From assembly GCF_024199985.1 (NCBI RefSeq), contig NZ_JANARS010000002.1, positions 186,001 to 250,000 on the forward strand: 64,000 bases of DNA, given 5' to 3'. Position 1 is the stretch's first letter. Each line of letters begins with the position of its first letter. Of this stretch, positions 33,965-43,204 are shown one piece after another. The DNA comes from Nocardioides pinisoli (GTDB taxonomy: Bacteria > Actinomycetota > Actinomycetes > Propionibacteriales > Nocardioidaceae). Below the pieces are notes generated by a model that saw only the letters and a program-made list of their open reading frames with translations, had not been told where the DNA came from and ran no database searches. The position numbers and the translations under genes are program-made.

Positions 33965-34141
33965 TCAGAGCCGGGTGGCGATGTCGGTGAAGAGGGCGCC
34001 GAGCTTGCCGCCCAGGGTCGTGACCATGGCGATGATCGCAACGGCGATCAAGGCGACCATGAGGCCGTACTCGACGGCGGTGGCACCCTTTTCGCCGCGC
34101 TTGGCGAGCATGAGGTTCAGGAAGTTCTCGATGAGCTGCAT
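33965..34141 (-). CDS. Flp/Fap-type type IVb pilin (58 aa), probable major pilin
   Basis: The peptide begins MQLIENFLNLMLAKRGEKGA, has the EKGATAVEYGLM processing motif and a single hydrophobic helix VALIAVAIIAMVTTLGG, ending LFTDIATRL. This is a typical major Flp pilin. The ATG has AAGGGGAAC upstream. An unusually long leader (about 300 nt to the next gene) carries inverted repeats. It lies downstream of the Tad operon on the same strand but as a separate unit. Confidence 0.9.
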   Translation of the reverse strand: MQLIENFLNLMLAKRGEKGATAVEYGLMVALIAVAIIAMVTTLGGKLGALFTDIATRL

Positions 34142-34446
34142 TGTGTGTTCCCCTTGGTCGGAAGATGTGGTGTGCAATTGTCCGAGCCCCCTCGGACCCG
34201 ACAAGAGAAGTCTTCATCAGCGGCGCGGTCCGTGGATCGGGTGATCGGCCGCGGATCGGTAGTCCCTTGTGACTATTCCGTGAAGCCTCCCGGGACCAGG
34301 TTGTGTAGCACTTCGGGTTGCTGTCTCCCCAACACCCGCACGTCTGTGGAGTCACGCGTTAGACGATCCGCGGCGGTCGCTAATGCGTGGACGGAAGACC
34401 TCTGTGTGACGTGTCGCGCGAAGGGGCCGCCGGGACGGCGCGGTGC
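34142..34446 (-). promoter_or_regulatory. Intergenic control region of the pilin genes
   Basis: This 305-nt gap holds a perfect inverted repeat TCCGAG-CCCC-CTCGGA (34181-34196), three GATCGG repeats (34235-34259), and TAGTC-N6-GACTA (34260-34275), a motif related to sequences before the other two Tad units. No clear -35/-10 pair was recognised. Confidence 0.5.
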
Positions 34447-35094
34447 TCAGAAGCGCTGCGGGGCGAGGTGGTCGAGCATGCCCATCCGCATCGCGGTGAC
34501 CAGTGCCTGGGCGCGGTTGGCCGCCCCCAGCTTCTGGTAGATGTGCGTGATGTGGGTCTTCGCTGTCGACTCGCTCATGTAGAGCCGACCGGCGATCTCG
34601 CCCGTGCCCAGGCCGTCCGCGAGTAGGGCGAGGACCTCCTCCTCCCTTGCGGACAACCGTGGCGTGCTGGGAGCGGCTGCCCGACGCATCATCGCAGCGC
34701 TCAGGCCGGTGCACAGAAACGTGCGCGGAGCAACGGCAGCGTGCCTGGCGGCACTGAGCACCTCGGAGGCCTTGCTGTCCTTACCCACAAAAGCAGACGC
34801 ACCGGCTTCCATGGCTGCGAAGATGTGATCGTCACCGGCGTGCATCGTGAGAACGACCAGCCCGGTCGTGTCGCTCTGCGCGCGAATCGCGCGCACGACG
34901 TCGAGACCGTGGCCGTCGGGGAGTTGGAGGTCGGTAACCACAACATCGGGTCGCAGACTCTCGTAGGCGGCAACACCGTCGTTGACGCTGCCGGCTTGGC
35001 CAACAACAGTTGTGGCGCCGTCGCGCTCGAAGGCGCGGGCTAGACCCTGACGGATCAGCTCGTGGTCGTCAACGAGCAGGATTGTGGTGTTCAC
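34447..35094 (-). CDS. NarL/LuxR-type response regulator of the Tad operon
   Basis: The 215-residue protein has a receiver domain (TTILLVDDHELIRQGLARAF, phosphoacceptor Asp in VVVTDLQLPDGHG, VVLTMHAGDD, SAFVGKDSKASEV with the conserved Lys) and a LuxR-type helix-turn-helix (LSAREEEVLALLADGLGTGE, SESTAKTHITHIYQKLGAAN). GTG 35094 lies inside the end of the kinase gene (26-nt overlap), so the two are coupled. It is the last gene of the Tad run and likely controls pilus genes. Confidence 0.88.
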   Translation of the reverse strand: MNTTILLVDDHELIRQGLARAFERDGATTVVGQAGSVNDGVAAYESLRPDVVVTDLQLPDGHGLDVVRAIRAQSDTTGLVVLTMHAGDDHIFAAMEAGASAFVGKDSKASEVLSAARHAAVAPRTFLCTGLSAAMMRRAAAPSTPRLSAREEEVLALLADGLGTGEIAGRLYMSESTAKTHITHIYQKLGAANRAQALVTAMRMGMLDHLAPQRF

Positions 35095-36649
35095 GGCGAC
35101 TGGTCCCTTCGGAGGCGGCGTGCGGTCGGGACAGGAGACATACGACGGTGCCGCCGCCGGGCCGGGGAGTGACGGCGAGCTGGGCACCGATGCCGTCGGC
35201 TCTCTCCTGCATTGTCTGAAGTCCCCAGTGGCGCTCGCGTGGGACGGCGTTTCCGATGCCGTCGTCGGCTACCTCTAGGCGCAAGCTCGAGCCGTCGGAC
35301 ACGTAGCTGACCCAGAGGTTCGCGGCTCTGGCATGGCGCCGGACATTGCCGATGGCCTCCTGCGCCACGCGGAGGACCTCGGACTGTGTACGGGCGGGGA
35401 GCTGCGGGCCGGTGCTGTCGAGGACGAGGTGCACCCGCAAGTCAGTGTCGCTGCTGACCGCCTGGGCGTACTCCGCGAGCGCACCGGACAGCTCGAGGTC
35501 GCCGACCTGGTGGCGCAGGTCGAAGATCGAGTGGCGCAGCTCGGTGACGACGCGGCTGATCTCCTTGCGGAGCGAGACGGCGAGGGCGCGCGTCTCGGCG
35601 TCGGGCGAGACCGACTCGATCTCGTCGACGACGTAGCCCAGGGCGACGATCTCTTGCGCGACGCCGTCGTGCATCTCACGGGCAATCCGATTGCGCTCCT
35701 CAGACGCGGCCATGAAGCGCACGTCGTCGAAGAGGACGGCGGTGTCGAGCCGTAGCGCGAACTCGGCGGCGATCGCAGTGGTTTCCGCGACGAGGTCCTC
35801 CGACCAGCTCGCCACCCCAGCCAGGACGACAACGCCGGTCCGTCCTCCTGCCCGGGTTAGGGGGATGACCACGATCCCTGGCACTCGGTCGTCGGGCGAC
35901 GCGCCGATGTGGTCGAGCAGCCCCCGGGCATCTCCGTATGACGAGACCAGTGTCATCGTCCCCGAACTGCGTTGGACGAAGACAGCACACCGGTCGGCAC
36001 CGGTGGCAGCCCGCAGCGACGCTCCCAGCTCGGATGCCAGCATGGAACTGTCGAGACCGATGGCGCCCTGCCTTGCCAGCCCGTGCAACTGCGCCATCAG
36101 GTGATGGGCTGCGACATAGGGGGCGATCCGGCTGCCGAGGTCGCGAGCCGACCGTGACTGCCAGCTCGCCAACAGGCCCGCGCCGAGACCGGTGAGCAGC
36201 CACGGGGCGACCGCTGCGAGCCGCGAGGCACGGTCCGGGTCGGACGAGGCGGAGAGGACCGCAATGCAGGTCACGGCGCCGATGAGCGCGGCGTTGAGGG
36301 TCGTGACGAACCCGTGCTGGACACCCGCCACGATCGTGGGCACCGCGACGTAGGCGATCAGGCTGCCGTGGGGAGGCGCGCTCGTCAGGATGAGCCCCAC
36401 CAAGGCGGTCTCCGAGACGGGGATGAGCGGCACGCGGCGGTCGAGAGACCCCCACTCGAGGGCGGAGCAGGCGCCGGCGATGATCACCATCGCACCTAGC
36501 AGCGGGGCGGCCTCCTCGAGCTGGCCCTTGCTAAGAAGCGTGCCTGTCACGAGCGCCAGCGCGAAAACCCGGACCGCCGTCGTGACGCGCCAGCTGCGCA
36601 CCGGCACAGGGCCAGCAGCCGTCGAATCGATCCCCGAGGAATGAAGCAT
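35069..36649 (-). CDS. NarL-family sensor histidine kinase of the Tad operon
   Basis: The 526-residue protein has about five N-terminal membrane helices (for example VFALALVTGTLLSKGQLEEA, LIAYVAVPTIVAGVQHGFVT), a GAF-like sensor region (DRCAVFVQRSSGTMTLVSSY), the HisKA_3 dimerisation box EERNRIAREMHDGVAQEIVA with its phosphorylated His, and a HATPase end (EVLRVAQEAIGNVRRHARAA, LEVADDGIGN). It starts 10 nt after tadC and overlaps the response regulator gene. A dedicated two-component pair in a Tad operon is uncommon. Confidence 0.88.
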   Translation of the reverse strand: MLHSSGIDSTAAGPVPVRSWRVTTAVRVFALALVTGTLLSKGQLEEAAPLLGAMVIIAGACSALEWGSLDRRVPLIPVSETALVGLILTSAPPHGSLIAYVAVPTIVAGVQHGFVTTLNAALIGAVTCIAVLSASSDPDRASRLAAVAPWLLTGLGAGLLASWQSRSARDLGSRIAPYVAAHHLMAQLHGLARQGAIGLDSSMLASELGASLRAATGADRCAVFVQRSSGTMTLVSSYGDARGLLDHIGASPDDRVPGIVVIPLTRAGGRTGVVVLAGVASWSEDLVAETTAIAAEFALRLDTAVLFDDVRFMAASEERNRIAREMHDGVAQEIVALGYVVDEIESVSPDAETRALAVSLRKEISRVVTELRHSIFDLRHQVGDLELSGALAEYAQAVSSDTDLRVHLVLDSTGPQLPARTQSEVLRVAQEAIGNVRRHARAANLWVSYVSDGSSLRLEVADDGIGNAVPRERHWGLQTMQERADGIGAQLAVTPRPGGGTVVCLLSRPHAASEGTSRREHHNPAR

Positions 36650-36659
36650 GACTACTGTT

Positions 36660-37586
36660 CTACTCGCTGAAGGTCGTGGCGATCGAGACCCCGGCCGGGC
36701 CGAGGATCACGATGAAGATGCACGGGAGGATGAACAGCACCAACGGGATCATGATGCGGACGGGCACCTGCTGGGCCTTCTCCTCCGCCCGCTGGCGTCG
36801 TTTGGTCCGCATCTCGTGGCTTTGGATACGGAGCACCCGGGCGATCGGGATGCCGAGGCTGTCGGCCTGCACCATCGCACTGCAGAAGGATTTGAGGTCC
36901 CCCAGGGACGTGCGTTCGGCCATGAGTCGCATGGCGTCCACACGACCGACACCGAGCTGCATCTCCTGAAGTAGGCGCGCGAACTCCTGGTTGAGCGGGC
37001 CCTCGCCGTTCTTGGCCACTCGGCTCACCGCAGCGTCGAACCCGAGGCCGGCCTCCACCGAGACGGTCAAGAGATCCATCGCGTCGGGAAGAGCGTTCCG
37101 CATCTGCGTCTCGCGCTTCTGGCCCGCGTTGTAGAGAAGGACGTTGGGGAGCACGTAGCCGAACGCTGCCACGATGCCGGTGACCAGGACGACCCGGTAG
37201 AACGGCCAGTCTTGCCCCAGCAGGTAGACGAAGCCGAGAACGCCGAGAACGGCCAGACCTAGCACCTTCAGACCGATGATGCGGTTGACGTCCCAGGCCG
37301 GAGGGTTCCCGGCGATGTTGAGCCGGTACTGCAGCTTCTGGGCGGTGTCGGCCCGCACGAGGCGGCGGCCGAGGTTCACCAGCCGGTCACCGAGCGGGCC
37401 GAGGACCCGTTCGGCAAAGGGTTGCTCGATCTCGGACTTGAGTGCAGAAGGCGCGCTGTCTAATGCCTGGATCGCGGCGACGGATCGCGCGACCCCGCGG
37501 CGTTCTTGGTTGACGACGCCGATGACCGAAAGACCGAGGGTCAGGGCAGCGAACATCATCACGGCGCCCACCAACAGGAGCGACAT
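36660..37586 (-). CDS. tadC: Tad pilus assembly protein TadC (T2SSF domain)
   Basis: The 308-residue inner-membrane protein has N-terminal helices, a T2SSF domain with LPDAMDLLTVSVEAGLGFDA and ARVLRIQSHEMRTKRRQRAE, and a C-terminal helix IPLVLFILPCIFIVILGPAG. It forms the platform with the TadB domain and the TadA ATPase. ATG 37586 is chosen; 1 nt separates it from the VWA-TadB stop. Confidence 0.9.
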   Translation of the reverse strand: MSLLLVGAVMMFAALTLGLSVIGVVNQERRGVARSVAAIQALDSAPSALKSEIEQPFAERVLGPLGDRLVNLGRRLVRADTAQKLQYRLNIAGNPPAWDVNRIIGLKVLGLAVLGVLGFVYLLGQDWPFYRVVLVTGIVAAFGYVLPNVLLYNAGQKRETQMRNALPDAMDLLTVSVEAGLGFDAAVSRVAKNGEGPLNQEFARLLQEMQLGVGRVDAMRLMAERTSLGDLKSFCSAMVQADSLGIPIARVLRIQSHEMRTKRRQRAEEKAQQVPVRIMIPLVLFILPCIFIVILGPAGVSIATTFSE

Positions 37587-37587
37587 C

Positions 37588-39474
37588 TCAGACCTCGACC
37601 TTCGCGAGCTTGAACATGAGGAACCCACCTATGGAGAGCAGCACGACGGCTGCGCCCAGCAGGATGAACCCGATGAGAGACGTGTAGAGAACACGGACGT
37701 ACTCGTTGTTGGCGAAGTACATGTAGGCGAACAGCGCGGGAGGCATGCCGCCGAGGATGTAGCCGGACAACCGGCCCTCGGCACTCAGCGCTTTAACCTG
37801 GCGCCGCAGGTACTCACGCTCGCGCAGGGTGTCGGCCACGGTCGTGAGGATCTCTGCGAGGTTGCCGCCCACCTCGCGCTGGATGCGGATGGCCATCACG
37901 ATCCACCCGAAGTCAGCGCTGTCCATCCGGTGGCCAACGCTCTCGAGCGCGTCGGTGATGTCGACGCCCAGACGCTGCTCGACGAGCGCCCGCCGAAGTT
38001 CGCCCGCCATCGGTTCGTTTCCCTCGCGAACGACGGTGTCGACGGCCTGGGGGAGGGACAGGCCGGCCTGGAGGCCGCCCGCCATCAGACCGAGCGTCTC
38101 GGCCAGCTGACCGTTGAAGCGGCTGAGGCGGCGCGAGTGCCGGAACCTGAGGTAGAGCCACGGCCCGACGACGCCCAACAGGAAACCGAGCACGGCGAGA
38201 CCGGCGCCGCCGAGGACGAAGCAGCCGAGGGCGGCCCCGATGGCGGTCCCGGCGTGGAGCAACAGCCACTCGGCGGCGGTGAGGGCCGATCCGGCGCCAG
38301 CCAGACGCTGCGAGATCCGGGTCTCGAGGTCGGCGGTGACGACCTTGTCCGCCAGCGCGACCGCGGAGCCCTTGATGTCGGCCGCCGTGTCCGACTTGCG
38401 CTTGCCGGGCTTGCCCTCTCCGAAGTAGGCCTCGAGGCGCCGGTCGGCCGACGACCGGCCGGGCCCTGACAGGGCGATGCCGAGCACCCCGACGAAGCCG
38501 AGTGCCAGGGCCGCCGCTCCGAGCAGCATGCCGGGCGTGCCGACCAGCGATCTACCGGAGCTGACGAGGTCGGGGCCGGCCGCGGCCGCCCCGATGGAGA
38601 TGAAGGCCGCGTCCTTGTAGGTCGACCCACCAGCGTCGACGCTGACAGTGAGGTTGACCTCCTCCGCAGCGTCCTGCGGTCGCTCAAAGCTCACGACGAG
38701 CTGCTGGGCGAGCGCGTCCGCCTGGGCCGAGAAGACATCCTCAAGCGCGCTCTGCCCGGCGGGGATGACCTGGCCGCCGGTGCCTTCGGCCAGGCTCGAC
38801 ATGGTCTCCGCGTTCTTAGGGTTGGCCAGGGAGACGACGTCGACGACGACACCTCGGTCGGTCGCGTCCTTCGCAACGACCTCCAGTGTCGTCGAACTGC
38901 TGGTGTCTCCACCGTCGGACAGGACCAGCAGCGAGCGCGACCCGTCGGCACCCATTTGGTCGAGCCCTGCTGCCATGGCGTCGTAGACAGCCGTTCCCTT
39001 GCGCAACGTGACGTCAGCCAGGGCTGCGCGCACGGCGTCGTGGTCGGTAGTCGGCTCGACGACCTCGCCCAGGTCGCCGGCGAAGGCCACGAGACCGATG
39101 CGCACGTCGGCGGGAGCCGAGGCGAGAAACGCGTCGACCGCGGCCGTGGCGGATGCGAACTTGTCGCGCTGCAGCATGCTGTTGCTGGCGTCGAGGACGA
39201 GGACGGTGGTGCGCTCGACGTCGCCGGCGGAGATGACCTTGGCCTTGGAGTCCACGGTACGTCCGTCAATGTCCACCTCGACCGACTTGGGGTCCGCCGT
39301 CGCGCCCGCGGGGACGCCGTCGACCGCCAGGACCAGGGACACGTCGCCGTCGACCGTCTCGACGTGATCGATGGTCACCTCGTCGACGGCGCTGGCCGGC
39401 ATCGCAACCGACAGGACGAGAAGTCCGCCGGCGAGGAGGGCGGACGCCGCGCGGGCGGCGTGGGCGCGCCTCAT
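37588..39474 (-). CDS. VWA domain fused to TadB-type T2SSF platform protein
   Basis: The 628-residue product joins two functions. Residues 1-29 form a signal peptide (LLVLSVAMPASA). A von Willebrand A domain follows with an intact MIDAS start DASNSM (95-100), GTAVYDAMAAGLDQMG and LVLSDGGDTSSSTTLEVV. After a linker and helix (MLLGAAALALGFVGVLGIAL) comes a TadB-type part with LAETLGLMAGGLQAGLSLPQ, MAIRIQREVGGNLAEILTTV and C-terminal helices. Normal TadB lacks the VWA part. The gene overlaps tadA by ATGA. The external VWA may bind pilin, matrix or surface ligands, by inference. Confidence 0.88.
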   Translation of the reverse strand: MRRAHAARAASALLAGGLLVLSVAMPASAVDEVTIDHVETVDGDVSLVLAVDGVPAGATADPKSVEVDIDGRTVDSKAKVISAGDVERTTVLVLDASNSMLQRDKFASATAAVDAFLASAPADVRIGLVAFAGDLGEVVEPTTDHDAVRAALADVTLRKGTAVYDAMAAGLDQMGADGSRSLLVLSDGGDTSSSTTLEVVAKDATDRGVVVDVVSLANPKNAETMSSLAEGTGGQVIPAGQSALEDVFSAQADALAQQLVVSFERPQDAAEEVNLTVSVDAGGSTYKDAAFISIGAAAAGPDLVSSGRSLVGTPGMLLGAAALALGFVGVLGIALSGPGRSSADRRLEAYFGEGKPGKRKSDTAADIKGSAVALADKVVTADLETRISQRLAGAGSALTAAEWLLLHAGTAIGAALGCFVLGGAGLAVLGFLLGVVGPWLYLRFRHSRRLSRFNGQLAETLGLMAGGLQAGLSLPQAVDTVVREGNEPMAGELRRALVEQRLGVDITDALESVGHRMDSADFGWIVMAIRIQREVGGNLAEILTTVADTLREREYLRRQVKALSAEGRLSGYILGGMPPALFAYMYFANNEYVRVLYTSLIGFILLGAAVVLLSIGGFLMFKLAKVEV

Positions 39475-40895
39475 CGCAGGGTCCCGCCGGTGGCGAAGAC
39501 GGCGGGGTCGACGTGTACGCCGTGGTCGGTGAGGCGCTCGAGGAACCGCGGACGGAGGCCCATGGACTTCAGGCCGCCCTTGAACTTGCCGTTCTCGTCC
39601 AGACCGGCGGCGTAGTCGAAGAGGAACACGTCCTGCGTCGTGATGATGTCACCCTCCATGCCGACGATCTCGGTGATCGCCGTGATGCGACGGGTGCCGT
39701 CCTTGAGGCGGGTCTGCTGGATGATCAGGTCGACGGCGCTGGCCACCTGCTCGCGGATGGCCCGGACCGGCAGGTCCATGCCCGCCATGAGCACCATCGT
39801 CTCCAGGCGGGCGAGCGCGTCGCGTGGCGTGTTGGCGTGCAGGGTCGAGATCGAGCCGTCGTGACCGGTGTTCATCGCCTGAAGCATGTCGAGGGCCGCG
39901 GCATCGCGGATCTCGCCGACGACGACGCGGTCGGGCCGCATGCGCAGCGAGTTCTTGACGAGGTCGCGGATGGTGACCGCGCCCTTGCCCTCGATGTTCG
40001 CCGGGCGCGACTCGAGGCGGAGGACGTGGTCTTGGACGAGCCGGAGCTCGGCCGCGTCCTCGATCGTCACGATGCGTTCGTCGTCGGGGATGAAGGAGGA
40101 CAGCACGTTGAGCGTCGTGGTCTTGCCGGCGCCGGTTCCGCCCGAGACGAGGATGTTGAGGCGACCCCGGACGCAGCCCTCCAGCAGGTTGGCCGCCGGA
40201 CGCGTGAGCGTGCCGAAGCCGATGAGGTCCTCCACCGTGTACGGGTCCTCCGAGAACTTCCGGATGGTCAGCTTCGAGCCGTCCAGCGCGAGAGGAGGGA
40301 TGATCGCGTTGACGCGGCTGCCGTCGGGCAGGCGTGCGTCACACATCGGGCTGGTCTCGTCGACGCGACGTCCGATCTTGCTGACGATCTTGTCGATAGT
40401 TCGTCGGAGGTGTGCCTCGTCCGTGAACGCGGTGTCGACCCTGACGAGCTTGCCGCTCCGCTCCACGTAGATGTCCTGGAAGGAGTTGACCATGACTTCG
40501 GACAGGCTCGGGTCGCGGAGCAGCGGCTCGATGGGACCGTAGCCGAGGATGTCGTCGGCGATCTCCTGGGAGACACGGGTGCGGTCAGCCGAGGACATGG
40601 GGATGTCGGCGTCAGCGATGGACGTCTGGAGGGCGAGGCGCACCTGCTGCTCCAGCTCGGACTGCGTCATGTGTGCGTCGTAGAGCTTGGGACCGAGCGT
40701 CTCGACGAGCCGCTGGTGCACGACGCGCTTGAGGTCCTGGAAGGGGTCACCCTTCGGTGCGGCGGTCTTGCGCTTCGGTCCGTTGCTGGCGGGAGCCGGC
40801 ACGCTGCCACCACCGCTGGTGTCGCTCGGAGCAGGGGTGTCCATGGTCTCGGTGCTGCGACCCCGCGCTGCGGCCAGTCGGTCTGTCAGGCTCAC
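39471..40895 (-). CDS. tadA: Tad pilus secretion ATPase TadA/CpaF
   Basis: The 474-residue ATPase has a disordered N-terminus (to about 55), an N-terminal domain with ILGYGPIEPLLRDPSLSEVM, Walker A SGGTGAGKTTTLN (about 250), the Asp box IPDDERIVTIEDAAELRL, the His box and RPDRVVVGEIRDAAALDMLQ plus MNTGHDGSISTLHANTPRDA. It is the hexameric motor for pilus extension and retraction. GTG start; 1 nt after tadZ. Confidence 0.94.
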   Translation of the reverse strand: MSLTDRLAAARGRSTETMDTPAPSDTSGGGSVPAPASNGPKRKTAAPKGDPFQDLKRVVHQRLVETLGPKLYDAHMTQSELEQQVRLALQTSIADADIPMSSADRTRVSQEIADDILGYGPIEPLLRDPSLSEVMVNSFQDIYVERSGKLVRVDTAFTDEAHLRRTIDKIVSKIGRRVDETSPMCDARLPDGSRVNAIIPPLALDGSKLTIRKFSEDPYTVEDLIGFGTLTRPAANLLEGCVRGRLNILVSGGTGAGKTTTLNVLSSFIPDDERIVTIEDAAELRLVQDHVLRLESRPANIEGKGAVTIRDLVKNSLRMRPDRVVVGEIRDAAALDMLQAMNTGHDGSISTLHANTPRDALARLETMVLMAGMDLPVRAIREQVASAVDLIIQQTRLKDGTRRITAITEIVGMEGDIITTQDVFLFDYAAGLDENGKFKGGLKSMGLRPRFLERLTDHGVHVDPAVFATGGTLR

Positions 40896-40896
40896 G

Positions 40897-42162
40897 TCAG
40901 CCCCTCCTCAGGCGGAGCCGGGAGCCGCTCGACTTCCGGCTCGACGGATTGCTCTCGTCCTCACCGGCGGACTGGCCGGCGATGCTCGCGACGGACTTGG
41001 CGAAGGAGACGAGAGCCTTGCTGTTCTGGTGTCCGGGGTAGGCCCTGACGAGGGCCTCGCCGCGGTTGACTGCGGCAAGGACCTCGCGGCTCGACACGAG
41101 CGAGCAGTCGGCCTTCAGGTTCAGGGTCTTCTCGTACTCCTCGGAAGCTAGGCCGACCTTGCCGTCTGCCCGGTTGAGGACGAACTTCCACGTGGACTTC
41201 GGGAAGTTCAGCATCTCGAGGGTGCTCGTGGCGAGCTTGAGGGCCTTCAGCGATGGAATGTCCAGGGTGCCGACAAGGACGATGAGGTCCGACCGGTCGA
41301 GCGCGCACAACGCGTGGTCGTCGAAGACCCCGGAGGTGTCGACGACGACGAAGTCGACCATGCGGCGGAGCGCGTCCAGGAGTTTGCCGATGTCGTCCAC
41401 GGACGCCTCGTCCGGGGAGTCCAGACGCACCGGGGCGGCGACGACGGACAGGTTGTCCGAGTGACGCGTCAGGATGGACCCGATGCCTTCGGCCTCGATC
41501 ACACCGTTGAAGCCAGCGAGGTCGTTGATGGTGCGGTGCGGCGTGAGCTGCAGCATGATGGCGACGTCCCCGCTGTTGACGTCGAGGTCGACGAGGCACA
41601 CGTTGTAACCCTGGTCGGCGAGTGCGACGCCCACGTTGGTCGCGACGAGGCTTTTCCCCACGCCGCCCTTGGTGGAGAAGACGGTGACGATCTTGCCGCG
41701 AGGTGCGTCCGCCTCGGCCTTGGCGTCCGCCGCGGCCTTGGCGACCTCCGCCGCGACCTCGGCGCGTGCCGTTTGAGCGGCAGCCTGCACCTCGTCGAGA
41801 AGGGTCTGTCCGATGGCGTTGGCCACGCTGCGCGCCCGCTGGACGGCCGTCGTGATGCCTGCCAGGTCTTTGGCTGCGACCACCTCGCGCATGCCGCTGC
41901 GCAGCGCCAGCGCCAGGGTGGTGCTGTCGATCTCGTTCCGCAGGAGGATGACGCCGAGGTCTGGTCGGTGCACGCGCGCCCACTGGGCCAGCTCCGCGGC
42001 CGCCTCGCCCGGCACGGAGGGACCGATGACGACGGCGAACTCGGTGTCGGCGGTTCGAATGTGCTGCTCGAGACCGTCCAGGTCGGCGAACGCCTGGGAG
42101 CCATGCAGCATCGCCTGCAGGATGGAACGCTGAGCGCCGTCGGGTTCGAGGACGGCGGTCAC
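40897..42162 (-). CDS. tadZ: TadZ/CpaE-like localisation ATPase
   Basis: The 421-residue protein has an N-terminal receiver-like domain without a clear phosphoacceptor (1-125, FAVVIGPSVPGEAAAELAQW), a helical linker rich in Ala/Glu (126-155) and a MinD/ParA-type P-loop KGGVGKS (165-171) in VFSTKGGVGKSLVATNVGVA, then VDLDVNSGDVAIML. TadZ places the pilus machine at a pole or site. A short basic C-terminus (SSRKSSGSRLRLRRG) may bind membrane or DNA. GTG start overlaps rcpC stop. Confidence 0.9.
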   Translation of the reverse strand: MTAVLEPDGAQRSILQAMLHGSQAFADLDGLEQHIRTADTEFAVVIGPSVPGEAAAELAQWARVHRPDLGVILLRNEIDSTTLALALRSGMREVVAAKDLAGITTAVQRARSVANAIGQTLLDEVQAAAQTARAEVAAEVAKAAADAKAEADAPRGKIVTVFSTKGGVGKSLVATNVGVALADQGYNVCLVDLDVNSGDVAIMLQLTPHRTINDLAGFNGVIEAEGIGSILTRHSDNLSVVAAPVRLDSPDEASVDDIGKLLDALRRMVDFVVVDTSGVFDDHALCALDRSDLIVLVGTLDIPSLKALKLATSTLEMLNFPKSTWKFVLNRADGKVGLASEEYEKTLNLKADCSLVSSREVLAAVNRGEALVRAYPGHQNSKALVSFAKSVASIAGQSAGEDESNPSSRKSSGSRLRLRRG

Positions 42163-42944
42163 GATCGAGTCCCACCTGTGAAGAGCTCCGGGTAAAGGTC
42201 GGCGGGTCGAACTCCGGGACTGTCCGAAATCTTGGACTCATCAGTCAGGAGCGCGAAGGTGACATCCGAGTTGCGGTCGGCTTGGATCAGCTGTTCCGCT
42301 TCGTCTTGAGTGACTGCGAGCGTGAGAATGGTGCGGGCCACCTCCTCGGCAACTTGGCCACCATCCTCGGTCTTCGTGGTCCGCGACGTCACGCTCGTGG
42401 TGCCTACACCCAGCACGGGCACGCGCGTGAGCACAATGCGGGTGTAGTCGCCCAGCTTCTGCTCTTTGTCGTCGGGAAGGATCGCTGTCAGGTCCTGTGG
42501 CGTGGCAAAGATGGCGACCTCATTGCCCGGGTTGACGAAGCCGGCGACGCGCTCGAAGTCGGTGAGTTCGACGGAGACGGCCATCTTGCCGTCCGGGATG
42601 ACGAGGCTCTCGGTGTCGCCCAGGCTGCCGAACTTTCTGGCGATGAGCTGCTCGCCGGGGTAGATCGTGCCGACAGCCACGAGGTCGGAGATGGAGGACG
42701 TCGAGGACAGGCTGCCGTCGACCAGGTCGGCGCGCCGGACTTCGGCCTTCTCGATCTTGCCGGCCTCTTGGGCGTCGGTCACTGATTCACCGGTGTCGAT
42801 GGTCTCAGCGGCGACGAGCACCTCGACGAGCTCCTGTTCCTTCGTGGCACGAGCTTCGATGCCCTGCACGTAGAGCACGATCATGGCCGTTCCGGCGAGC
42901 GCGATGAGAATGGCGACGAGGAGAAGTACGGATCGGCGAGCCAT
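42159..42944 (-). CDS. RcpC/CpaB-like pilus assembly protein (SAF domain)
   Basis: The 261-residue protein has a single N-terminal helix (SVLLLVAILIALAGTAMIVL) and a periplasmic SAF/RcpC domain (ELVEVLVAAETIDTGESVTD, VGTIYPGEQLIARKFGSLGD, GFVNPGNEVAIFATPQ). CpaB/RcpC acts outside the inner membrane, possibly on pilus modification. It is the first gene of the run rcpC-tadZ-tadA-VWA/tadB-tadC-kinase-regulator, all with 26-nt or shorter joints. Confidence 0.9.
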   Translation of the reverse strand: MARRSVLLLVAILIALAGTAMIVLYVQGIEARATKEQELVEVLVAAETIDTGESVTDAQEAGKIEKAEVRRADLVDGSLSSTSSISDLVAVGTIYPGEQLIARKFGSLGDTESLVIPDGKMAVSVELTDFERVAGFVNPGNEVAIFATPQDLTAILPDDKEQKLGDYTRIVLTRVPVLGVGTTSVTSRTTKTEDGGQVAEEVARTILTLAVTQDEAEQLIQADRNSDVTFALLTDESKISDSPGVRPADLYPELFTGGTRS

Positions 42945-43204
42945 GGTGCGGTCCTTCGCGAGTCATGGGAGCCCCACGGCAGGGTCCCGGGCGCGCAGGA
43001 GGATCCAGGGTCTCTGCGTGAACCGGGCCCCGGAGCCCTCCCAGCGGCATGAATCTAGGACCGATGCTGGGACGGCCGTGGGCTAAACCGACCAAACCAC
43101 CCGAACGTAGCCCCGACGCCACCCAAACGGACTAGTGAGGCCTAGTCACCGCTGACGCCGCCAGCGTGCGGGACGACCGTCCACCCGAGCCATGCCGACC
43201 GCTA
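42945..43204 (-). promoter_or_regulatory. Upstream control region of the Tad operon
   Basis: The 260-nt gap between fadD (stop at 43205) and rcpC carries GACTAG-N6-CTAGTC (43130-43147) and, on the minus strand, two near-identical CGTTTGGGTGG/CGTTCGGGTGG repeats (about 43120-43130 and 43096-43106). No terminator for fadD was found, so transcription of the Tad operon may also receive read-through from fadD. Confidence 0.45.

Noticed and set aside
37588-39474. Frameshift joining a VWA gene and tadB
   Set aside because: The frame is continuous with a proper linker and helix and normal codon use throughout, so a real fusion is more likely.
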